This document shows positions 1-7,158 of a stretch of 12,830 nt of DNA, piece by piece. The stretch comes from Candidatus Parcubacteria bacterium. Lineage in GTDB: Bacteria > Patescibacteriota > Patescibacteriia > PEXW01. A program made the translations under genes and the position numbers. The stretch is from contig QZJU01000009.1 of the NCBI GenBank assembly GCA_003597955.1, positions 1 to 12,830 of the forward strand, written 5' to 3'. Below the pieces are notes generated by a model, which was given only the letters and a program-made list of their open reading frames with translations, had not been told where the DNA came from and searched no databases. How positions within the stretch are numbered: position 1 is the first letter of the stretch; each line of letters opens with the position of its first letter.

Positions 1-1510
1 GATAGTTTATCCGCGCCGCTTTGAAAAAGCCCGAACGATCAAAGTCTTCGTTTTGACTAAAAAATTTTTCAACCAGCTTTGCTTTAGCTTTACTGTTTGC
101 CGTCAAATCGCCATGGCCGTAATAAACCGTACGGCCGGCCCAGCCGGGCAAACGATTGCTGTCAAAAGGTCGGGCCAGGACCACGGCGTCAGGCGCGGAA
201 TTTTTTTTAAACCATTCGTACCCGGCAATAATATTTTTGGAAATCGTGACTGGTTCCTGGTTTACGGAGTTGAACCAGAGATCACGGCCCAAATGGTAAA
301 GGCTGGTCACCAAAGCCAGCATCACGGCAAAAGTCAGGCCCAGACTGGCCAGAGAAATTTTTACCAGAGAACTGCTTAATCGGCTTTTAAGATACTTAAC
401 CAATCTGCCTAAACCAAAAACCGCCAAAACCACCAAAGGAATCAACCAGCCTTCCTGCATCCGGCGCTGATAGGGAAAATACGGCAAATACAAAAGCAAC
501 GGCACAATGCCGGCCCAGGCTAAAATTATTTGCGCCCGGCTGGTTTGGATTTTAAAAACTTTTGAAAGTCCGAGCGCCGCAAAAATTATTGGTATTAAAA
601 ACGCCGGTAAATACCACCAAGGCGCCGGGGAAACCGTATGGTTTTGATTAAGCCAACCTTGCAGGGCTGGCTGACTTTGGAAGCTAATTCGGATAATGCC
701 CATGGCTAAAACCCCTGGCCAAACCGTTAAAAACGCGGATTTAATGAAAAAAGCACTGGGTCTTAAAGACTTATCCACAGCCCATTTTATCCCCAGCCAA
801 GCCGTTAAAATTCCGGCAAAAAGGAACACATCGTACGGGTGAATTACGGCCAATAGCAGCACCAAACCCGCCGATGCTTTTGTATACTTCAGATCGCGGT
901 TTTCCAGGCCTTTTTCAAAAATCAGCAAACTGCCCAAAAGCAGACAAAGGGCCATTAAAAAAAGCGGATTATGGTAAACCGTTAAAAACGGCGAGGATTC
1001 CGGCACCCACATATCCACAGGGATGGCAATGTGCTCAATGGCCCAGGTCAGGTCTTTAATTGGAATAAAAACGCCAAAACCCGTGATAAACATCAGGCTG
1101 CCTACGGTTAACATTCTTAGGCGCGGATTAAGAATTACGCCGGCGATGAATTTATAAGTTAAATAAATAAATAAAACCCCAAAGCCAATCCGCGCCAGCT
1201 GATATATGAGAGGGGTAGAAAGGCTCAAGAGGTTTGCCAGCTGGCCTAATAAAAACCATTGAGGCGTAAACACGGTGGGCGTCTGCGCCTCTGAACTGTA
1301 CAAATTCCGGCCGACCACTTGGTTTTGGCGGCCCTGCTCGATAAAAGAATAGTAAACCGAGACATCGCCGGGTGTTAAGTGATGAATGCCGGTATACACT
1401 CTTAATTGCGGGGTCTTAACTGCATTCACAAAATACGGCAGGCTGGTAATGGCCACAATGATCGCGCTTAGGCAAAATAAAAAAATTTTTTCTTTAGGTT
1501 CAAGTTTCAT
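1..1510 (-). CDS. Large multi-span membrane protein, probable GT-C-type glycosyltransferase (3' end cut by window)
   Basis: An open frame of 503 codons begins at ATG 1510-1508 and stays open to base 1, so the C-terminus is missing. The protein starts with a transmembrane segment (about residues 9-29) followed by a loop with an acidic residue (D49 in LTPGD) and then many hydrophobic segments up to about residue 408. This is the layout of GT-C enzymes, which take sugars from polyprenyl-phosphate donors outside the membrane. Other visible motifs are HPYDV (224-228) and YQRRMQEG (347-354). After the last span comes a soluble part with YEWFKKN (431-437) and YYGHGDLT (463-470). The start overlaps the stop of the upstream GT2 gene by 4 bp (ATGA), which implies translational coupling. 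I see no Shine-Dalgarno site. The exact family is not recognised. A GT-C role is inferred from topology and neighbours. Confidence 0.8.
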   Translation of the reverse strand, partial: MKLEPKEKIFLFCLSAIIVAITSLPYFVNAVKTPQLRVYTGIHHLTPGDVSVYYSFIEQGRQNQVVGRNLYSSEAQTPTVFTPQWFLLGQLANLLSLSTPLIYQLARIGFGVLFIYLTYKFIAGVILNPRLRMLTVGSLMFITGFGVFIPIKDLTWAIEHIAIPVDMWVPESSPFLTVYHNPLFLMALCLLLGSLLIFEKGLENRDLKYTKASAGLVLLLAVIHPYDVFLFAGILTAWLGIKWAVDKSLRPSAFFIKSAFLTVWPGVLAMGIIRISFQSQPALQGWLNQNHTVSPAPWWYLPAFLIPIIFAALGLSKVFKIQTSRAQIILAWAGIVPLLLYLPYFPYQRRMQEGWLIPLVVLAVFGLGRLVKYLKSRLSSSLVKISLASLGLTFAVMLALVTSLYHLGRDLWFNSVNQEPVTISKNIIAGYEWFKKNSAPDAVVLARPFDSNRLPGWAGRTVYYGHGDLTANSKAKAKLVEKFFSQNEDFDRSGFFKAARINY

Positions 1511-2241
1511 AAAAGTCTGCCGGTCAATGAGCGCCAACGCAGGCCGATGAGCGAAAAAATATAATCAATGATGGTTTTAAAAACCTTGACTTTGCTTTTT
1601 CTGGCCCCGGGGCGCGTTTCAACCCAAGTGACTGGAATTTCAATTATTTTTAATTTTTTTCTTTCGGCCAAAAATAATAATTCGGTGTCAAAAAACCAAT
1701 TGTTGTCTTTGATTAACGGCAATAATTTTATGGCCAAAGTTTTTTTAATGGCTTTAAAACCGCACTGGGCATCTTTGGCTTTTAAACCAATGATCAGCTT
1801 GGTCAAGATATTATAGCCGATTGAGGTGATGCTCCGACCCAATGACCTTTCCACTTTCGCGCCTTTGGCATAACGCGAACCAATGGCGATGTCCGCGCCC
1901 TGTTTGGCCACCGCGTCAATTGTGGGCTTGACCGCATCGAGAGCGACGGCCAGATCCACATCCATATACAAAGCAATGTCAAAATCCAAATTCAGCCAGG
2001 CCTGCCTTAAAGCATAGCCGCGACCTTTGATGGGCAAACGATAATAATCTAAATTCTGATACTGCTTTTGCAAACCCGAAACCACGGCTGAAGTTTCATC
2101 GGTTGAGGCATTGTCAACCACCACCAATTTCCAAATATACTCTGATAAATTTTTCTGCGCGATTTTTTTCAGATTTTCAATCGACCAGGCTAAAACCTTG
2201 GCTTCATTGTAGGCGGGCAGCAAAAGCGCGATTTTTTTCAT
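1507..2241 (-). CDS. GT2 family polyprenyl-phosphate sugar synthase (dolichyl-phosphate mannose/glucose synthase-like)
   Basis: This 244-residue protein has the full GT-A fold signature of the DPM1/Alg5-like branch of GT2. It shows PAYNEA (9-14) at the nucleotide-binding start, VVDNASTDET (41-50), a canonical DxD-type metal/nucleotide-sugar site MDVD (93-96), GSRY (121-124), CGFKA (160-164) and WFFDTELL (182-189). Family members move mannose or glucose from GDP- or UDP-sugar to a polyprenyl phosphate at the cytoplasmic face. It has no C-terminal membrane anchor, so it resembles the soluble or peripheral class. Its ATG overlaps the stop of the Gpi18-like gene by 4 bp, and its own stop overlaps the next gene by 4 bp. 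It probably supplies lipid-linked sugar to the membrane transferases around it. The sugar cannot be read from sequence. Confidence 0.93.
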   Translation of the reverse strand: MKKIALLLPAYNEAKVLAWSIENLKKIAQKNLSEYIWKLVVVDNASTDETSAVVSGLQKQYQNLDYYRLPIKGRGYALRQAWLNLDFDIALYMDVDLAVALDAVKPTIDAVAKQGADIAIGSRYAKGAKVERSLGRSITSIGYNILTKLIIGLKAKDAQCGFKAIKKTLAIKLLPLIKDNNWFFDTELLFLAERKKLKIIEIPVTWVETRPGARKSKVKVFKTIIDYIFSLIGLRWRSLTGRLL

Positions 2242-3515
2242 ATAGGTTCCCGTTTTTTAGCCATTTGACTGTACCAGGTAATGGTCAAAATGAAAACCAG
2301 TAAATTTACGATGGCCACGAATAGCGACCCGCCCCAGAAATTCTCCAGGCGTCGGCCTTCGTGCTGACTTAAAATTATGAAGACTGCGATTAGGTTCCAG
2401 AGAAAGGTTAAAGACAAAATCCCAAAAAGCCAACGGACTTTTTTTAGGGCCGGCAGAATCGGGATCAGCAAGGCGAAAATCGGAAATAAATACCTTTCAT
2501 GCATTTCCGTGGGCAACATAAAAAAAGCGAAAGCCAAAAACGCCGCGGCTAGCCACAGGCCGGTTTCGGTTTTCACCCGATTTCGAAACCACAAAGCAAA
2601 AACCACGGCGGCGAAAAACAATAGAAAACCGATAGTAATAAGCTGCAGGCCCAGAAACACTTGGGTGTCGGATTTGGTTATCCAATAACCGCCGGAAAAA
2701 AGCCACCAAAAATTAAAAGCGTTTGCGGAAACAAATTTGTAAGTCCCGGGTGAAGTAAAAATTACGGCAAAAACATCAGCGGCTTTACCGGCCAGGAAAA
2801 ACGGCAAAGAAAGCAGGCTCACGGTTCCAGCGCCAACCCAAAACGCTTTAAACATGGTCTTGATGCTGGAATTTTTGTAAATTTCGTAAAACAAAAGTGG
2901 CAATAGCACGATGCTCTGCATTTTAATGAAAAAAGCCAGGGTGAAAACCGCCGTTGCCCACAAATACTTCTTTTTTGTCATCAACCAGACGCACAAAACC
3001 ATAAAAAAGGTGTTGATGCTGTCAATCTGCCCCCAGCCAGCTGATTCAAAAATGACTGCTGGGTGGAAGGCGTATATGCCGGCTGCGACCAAGGCCCATT
3101 TATCCCCAAACTTTTTCCTGACCAGCCAAGCCAAAAAACCGGCGAGTAATAAATCAAACAGGATCGCCGGGGTTTTGTAAATTATTGAGGCCACGGGCGT
3201 TAAGACGGTGCCAAGAGGTTCAAATTGGCTATGAACCGATTCTAAAAACCACAAAACATACATATAGGGCGGGAGATAGTTTGGTCTTGCCACATTAAAA
3301 AACCAAGGATGATCTACTGAATGTTCATATACATTCGTTAGACCGTTGTGATGAGCGCTATAGCCCCATAATTGAAACAGCAAGGTATCGCCTTTTCCCT
3401 CCAGGGTTTTTTGGGGCGCTAGGGCAAACCTAAAAATCCCCGCGGCTATCACGATTAAACACAGTAAAATTTTGAAATTGCTTCGGGTTTGAATGGCTGA
3501 ATTTTGCAAAACCAT
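2238..3515 (-). CDS. Gpi18-like GT-C mannosyltransferase, polytopic membrane protein
   Basis: The 425 residues are mostly hydrophobic spans. An acidic first-loop site lies at GKGDTLLFQLW (40-50, D43), where GT-C enzymes place their catalytic acid. The motif HPAVIFESAGWGQIDS (151-166), with WGQIDS at 161-166, and HERYLFP (339-345) are hallmarks I associate with the Gpi18-related mannosyltransferase group (COG5542) and with related Alg6/Alg8-type folds. Such enzymes use polyprenyl-phosphate-linked mannose or glucose as donor on the outer membrane face. The gene lies 15 bp after the GT39-like gene and overlaps the following GT2 gene by 4 bp, so donor-making and donor-using enzymes are translated together. 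No Shine-Dalgarno site is visible upstream of the ATG. Acceptor and sugar are unknown. Confidence 0.85.
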   Translation of the reverse strand: MVLQNSAIQTRSNFKILLCLIVIAAGIFRFALAPQKTLEGKGDTLLFQLWGYSAHHNGLTNVYEHSVDHPWFFNVARPNYLPPYMYVLWFLESVHSQFEPLGTVLTPVASIIYKTPAILFDLLLAGFLAWLVRKKFGDKWALVAAGIYAFHPAVIFESAGWGQIDSINTFFMVLCVWLMTKKKYLWATAVFTLAFFIKMQSIVLLPLLFYEIYKNSSIKTMFKAFWVGAGTVSLLSLPFFLAGKAADVFAVIFTSPGTYKFVSANAFNFWWLFSGGYWITKSDTQVFLGLQLITIGFLLFFAAVVFALWFRNRVKTETGLWLAAAFLAFAFFMLPTEMHERYLFPIFALLIPILPALKKVRWLFGILSLTFLWNLIAVFIILSQHEGRRLENFWGGSLFVAIVNLLVFILTITWYSQMAKKREPI

Positions 3516-3530
3516 AAATTTACTAATTTC

Positions 3531-5087
3531 CTAATCGGCAGAAATAATCCAAGCTAAATTGTAGCGGTCCAAAATTTTAATTGGAATCTTTTCCAAAAGC
3601 CGGTTGCCTAGGGGCTGTGCCGTGGCTACTTCCACATAAATAATGCCTGGGTTTTGAGTTTTGCACTCACTATACCGGCAAAAAACATAGCGGCCGAGGC
3701 GCGTGGTTCGATACCAGCCTTTAGAATTTGTTTCAAAAATATGTTCGCTTTGGACTTTAGCCGGATCCCAAGGCTTAAAAAGCATAAAAAATATCTGGGG
3801 CTGATTCAGGTTGTCATCAACTACTCTGATTTCTGAAGCATTGGGATATTTCTCTTCCAAAACCTTTACCACCCTGCCAATTTCCGGCAAAAATGTCGGA
3901 TTAACCCAAGCAAAAGTTTTGTTAATAAAGTATGCAGGCTGCCAAAAAATAAATAAACCCATGGCCGCGCAAGCCAAGCAGCCGCTGACCGCGAGCGGAA
4001 GAACGAAAAGTCTTTTTCTTTCGATGGCAAAAATTTTGAAGAAATTGACCAAGCCCCAGGCGCCCACAATCTGCAAAGGGCCCAAAAGCAAAATTGCTCG
4101 AGTCTGGCTGGGATTAAAATCCGTCAGAATTGAAGGCAAAATCGAAAAACCCAACCACAAGCCCAAGAGCCACTGAACCGGTTTGGGTATATGAAACTTT
4201 TTGGCGGTCATAAAAAAGAGCGGGATACCAAAAAAGACCATGAGCCAATCCAAAGGTCCGGCGGTTAAATGCCCTAGCAGCCATTCAAAGGGATTTAAAT
4301 ACGAACCAAAATTCAAAAACAAATTCCAAAACCAGTTAGGCTCGCCAAAAACTGAAATTTCATTGAACCTGCCAGCGTCGGTAAAATTTTGAATTTGCCA
4401 AAAAGCCAGCGGGATTAGCAACAAAATGCCCATTGCCACAGCCCAAATTAACCAATGACGATGTTGAAGAATTCTTCGCCAGAAAACAACTGCCAGGATT
4501 ACAATCATGGCCGGAATAAATAATTTTGAGACTGGGTAGCCGTATAAGCCAGTCACCCAGGCGATGCTGGTTAGGAAAAAATATGCCGGCTTGTTATCCA
4601 ACGCCCGCAAAAAAGCAGCCAAGCCTATGCAAAACAGGGCTGTCGCCCAAATGGCCTCATGGCCATAACGGCTGAAGGTCAAATGCCAAGGCGAAACCGC
4701 TAGCACAAAACCAGTCACGCAGGCGACTTTCCAGGATTGGCTAAGCTTAAACGCAATATAAATGACCGCGACAACCGTTAGGATACCAGCAATGGCTGAC
4801 GGAAGCCGTCCGGCCAGCGGGCTGGGCCCGAGGAGCGCAACAAAGGGCATGGCAGCGTAAGCCGAGATTGCCGAGGCGTTGTCGCGCTCTTTACCAAAGG
4901 CTTCCAAAGTTAGAGGCCACCGATTGCCATGTTGGTCGTGTCCGGTTTTTAAAAGACTGTAAGCTTCGTAAACACGATCAGCCTCATCTTGATTTACGCC
5001 ATAAGGCAAGCCGTTCAAGTTTACCAAACGCAAAAGCACCGCGACCAGAATTATCGTAAAAAAAATTATTTTTTTTTGGGTGGTCAT
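3531..5087 (-). CDS. GT39/ArnT-like polyprenyl-phosphate-dependent glycosyltransferase, membrane protein
   Basis: This 518-residue protein has an N-terminal span (about 6-22), then the first-loop acidic pair NQDEA (33-37; D34, E35) typical of the PMT/ArnT (GT39) branch of GT-C. R95 with LPSAIAG (96-102) and SPWHLTFSRYGHEA (133-146) are also patterns of that branch. Many hydrophobic spans follow to about residue 390. A soluble C-terminal region of roughly 120 residues ends the protein, as in other long ArnT-like enzymes. The family transfers a sugar from a polyprenyl-phosphate donor to lipid, glycan or protein on the outer face. The start overlaps the upstream GT2 stop by 4 bp (ATGA 5087-5084). 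The stop is TAG, 15 bp before the next start. The acceptor cannot be deduced. Confidence 0.88.
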   Translation of the reverse strand: MTTQKKIIFFTIILVAVLLRLVNLNGLPYGVNQDEADRVYEAYSLLKTGHDQHGNRWPLTLEAFGKERDNASAISAYAAMPFVALLGPSPLAGRLPSAIAGILTVVAVIYIAFKLSQSWKVACVTGFVLAVSPWHLTFSRYGHEAIWATALFCIGLAAFLRALDNKPAYFFLTSIAWVTGLYGYPVSKLFIPAMIVILAVVFWRRILQHRHWLIWAVAMGILLLIPLAFWQIQNFTDAGRFNEISVFGEPNWFWNLFLNFGSYLNPFEWLLGHLTAGPLDWLMVFFGIPLFFMTAKKFHIPKPVQWLLGLWLGFSILPSILTDFNPSQTRAILLLGPLQIVGAWGLVNFFKIFAIERKRLFVLPLAVSGCLACAAMGLFIFWQPAYFINKTFAWVNPTFLPEIGRVVKVLEEKYPNASEIRVVDDNLNQPQIFFMLFKPWDPAKVQSEHIFETNSKGWYRTTRLGRYVFCRYSECKTQNPGIIYVEVATAQPLGNRLLEKIPIKILDRYNLAWIISAD

Positions 5088-5866
5088 GTGGCTGACAAAA
5101 CCGAGTTTTTTGAAAATTTTTGACTGGGCCGCAACCGAAGGCGCGCCAAAAGATATTCAGCCAATGCGCGTAAAATTCCCAAACCATATTTAACCCCCGC
5201 AAAAAAACCGACTGTGTGGGCATCTTTAAAATACCGGGTGGGTATCGGCACCTCTCGAATCCGAAAACCGCAAATCTTAAGTTGAATAATCATTTCCGTA
5301 TCAAAAACAAAATCATTGCTGTTTTTTTTAAATGGTACAGTCTCTAAAACTTTTCGGCTGTAGGCGCGAAATCCCGAATGATATTCGCTCAAGCGCAAAC
5401 CCAAAACTAAGTTTTCTATGGCGGTTAAAAAAACATTGGCAATCCTTTTCCACCAAGGCATACCGCCCTTTTTGGCGCCCCCGCGCCAGAGCATGCGCGA
5501 ACCAAAAACCACATCGCTTTCGCCGCGCAAAATCGGCAAAACCATTTCCGGCACCAGCACGGGGTCATATTGGTGATCAGGGTGGATCATAATAATCACA
5601 TCAGCACCACGTTTTAAAGCTTCTGCATAACAAGTTTTTTGGTTGCCGCCATAGCCCAGATTTTTTTCATGCACGGTCGGATGTAAACCAAGCGTTTTGG
5701 CCTTGGCTACCGTGTTGTCTGAGCTGGCGTCATCAACCAAAACTATTTCATCAACCCAGTCATTGGGAATGTCATTAACCGTTTTCTCTAGAGTTTTTTC
5801 TGCTTCAAAAGCCGGCAAAACCGCAATTATCTTGTGCTGATCGCGCACACTCTTTAAGTTCCACAT
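5084..5866 (-). CDS. GT2 family polyprenyl-phosphate sugar synthase with HPDHQ in place of a canonical DxD
   Basis: The 260 residues show the GT2 dolichyl-phosphate sugar synthase pattern: LPAFEAEKTL (17-26), VLVDDASSDNT (42-52), NLGYGGNQ (69-76), IHPDHQYDP (94-102), GSRM (122-125), YHSGFRAYS (162-170) and NDFVFDTEM (184-192). At the metal site the usual D-x-D is HPDHQ (95-99), a variant found in some bacterial members of the branch. It shares only the general fold with the other GT2 in this operon, so the two probably make different carrier-linked sugars or act on different carriers. The gene starts 44 bp after the MptB-like gene, the widest gap in the operon. A TATAAAAT stretch about 10 bp before the ATG could be an internal -10 element, but I see no good -35. 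It overlaps the GT39-like gene by 4 bp. Confidence 0.92.
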   Translation of the reverse strand: MWNLKSVRDQHKIIAVLPAFEAEKTLEKTVNDIPNDWVDEIVLVDDASSDNTVAKAKTLGLHPTVHEKNLGYGGNQKTCYAEALKRGADVIIMIHPDHQYDPVLVPEMVLPILRGESDVVFGSRMLWRGGAKKGGMPWWKRIANVFLTAIENLVLGLRLSEYHSGFRAYSRKVLETVPFKKNSNDFVFDTEMIIQLKICGFRIREVPIPTRYFKDAHTVGFFAGVKYGLGILRALAEYLLARLRLRPSQKFSKNSVLSAT

Positions 5867-5910
5867 ATGCTGTATTTTATAGGAAATCCGCTCAAAAAAC
5901 TAATTGGACT

Positions 5911-7158
5911 TCAAATAAACAGATTTTCAAAAAACACCAAACAGGCCCAAAAAATCGGGATTATGCCGACCCAGCGCAGAGCTGGCTTTTTGGGCAAAAT
6001 CAAAGCCATGGGCCAAAGCCAGAGCAAATACCAAGCCTGCACATAGCTTGAAGCAAAAAATAAGTAAGTCGCTAATATAAAGAGGGTGGCATGGGCAATT
6101 TCCAAGCGCTGATTTTTTATTCGTCGCAAGAGGTATAAAAATATGCCCGCAAAAATAACCCAGCCAGTCACTCGAGCGAAAATTTCTGGGTTTTGGGCGG
6201 TACCGCCAAACAGATACGAGCCGTAAAACAGAATCGATTGGGGGAAAAATATGGGCGGGTAAAATAGCCCGTTTTGTTGGCTTAAGCCTCGGAATGTTTC
6301 GGGCCCAAACCAAAAGGGCGCGAAGCTTATGAGTAAGATAAAAAAAATCACCCAAAGATATTTCCAAACTCGAAAGTTTGGATTAAAATTTTTAAAATTC
6401 AGCAAAAGGCCGGGTAAAACCAAAATCGGTATGTATTTTAAAATAATGCCCAAGGCCACGGCCACGGCTGACTTAATCGGCTTAGCCAACCAATAAATTG
6501 CCAACACTAAAGCCAAACCAATAAAAACATCGTTATGGGCGTCGGCCACGGCTTCGACTAACACAATCGGACTCCAAGCAAAAAGCGCGGCCAGGCTGGG
6601 GCCAGACTTTTTCGCGATGACCGCTGCGGTTAACAAAACCGCCAGCAGACCGAAAATTTTATAAATAAAAATTATTAAATCCGCTTTTAAAGTCAGAAAG
6701 CCGATGCCCTTGGCCAACAACTGCCAAAGCGGGCCATAGGCGCTGGGCCAGGCTTGCCAAGCTGGATCCACCAACTGCAAAATCGTGTCATTGCCCAAGG
6801 TATTTGGCGTCAAAACATAGGGATTGCCCAAAGCCGCGACTTTTACATTCGCCACATAGGCAAAAATGTCTCCGGCAAAAACGCTTAAAGTCAGCAAAAA
6901 GGGCGCGGCTAAAATTCCGCTGACTAAAAGCACTCTTTTAAAACTAATTTCAAAGCCGGCTTTGACTTTAAGAAATAACCAAATATATAGGAGCGCGGCC
7001 AGCGCCCAGCCCGTGATTTTTAAAACCAAAGCAAGATTTTCGGGCAAGCCCCAAAGCAAGCTTGTAAATTTTCCAGACAAGGCAATAGCGCTGGCCGCGG
7101 TCAGGCCTAGGCCCAAGCCCCAAAAATTCAAAGGGAAACTATTCGCCTTGCCATTCAT
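5911..7158 (-). CDS. MptA/MptB-like alpha-1,6-mannosyltransferase, GT-C membrane protein
   Basis: This 415-residue protein is almost wholly transmembrane segments. After two or three spans comes GDIFAYVANVKVAALGNPY (96-114), in which D97 would be the first-loop catalytic acid. WPSAYGPLW (137-145) and DAHNDVFIGL (206-215) follow. This set resembles the MptA/MptB-type polyprenol-phosphomannose-dependent mannosyltransferases, known from mycobacterial lipomannan synthesis, though the bacterium here is clearly not an actinobacterium. The likely role is extending a mannose-containing surface glycan on the outer membrane face. The start is supported by a near-perfect Shine-Dalgarno sequence 9 nt upstream, inside the end of the preceding gene, which it overlaps by 20 bp. 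There is no other Met near the N-terminus. The specificity is inference. Confidence 0.83.
   Translation of the reverse strand: MNGKANSFPLNFWGLGLGLTAASAIALSGKFTSLLWGLPENLALVLKITGWALAALLYIWLFLKVKAGFEISFKRVLLVSGILAAPFLLTLSVFAGDIFAYVANVKVAALGNPYVLTPNTLGNDTILQLVDPAWQAWPSAYGPLWQLLAKGIGFLTLKADLIIFIYKIFGLLAVLLTAAVIAKKSGPSLAALFAWSPIVLVEAVADAHNDVFIGLALVLAIYWLAKPIKSAVAVALGIILKYIPILVLPGLLLNFKNFNPNFRVWKYLWVIFFILLISFAPFWFGPETFRGLSQQNGLFYPPIFFPQSILFYGSYLFGGTAQNPEIFARVTGWVIFAGIFLYLLRRIKNQRLEIAHATLFILATYLFFASSYVQAWYLLWLWPMALILPKKPALRWVGIIPIFWACLVFFENLFI

Noticed and set aside
53-379. A 108-residue plus-strand frame at the left edge
   Set aside because: The minus strand here is the coding frame of the truncated membrane protein, continuous to base 1.
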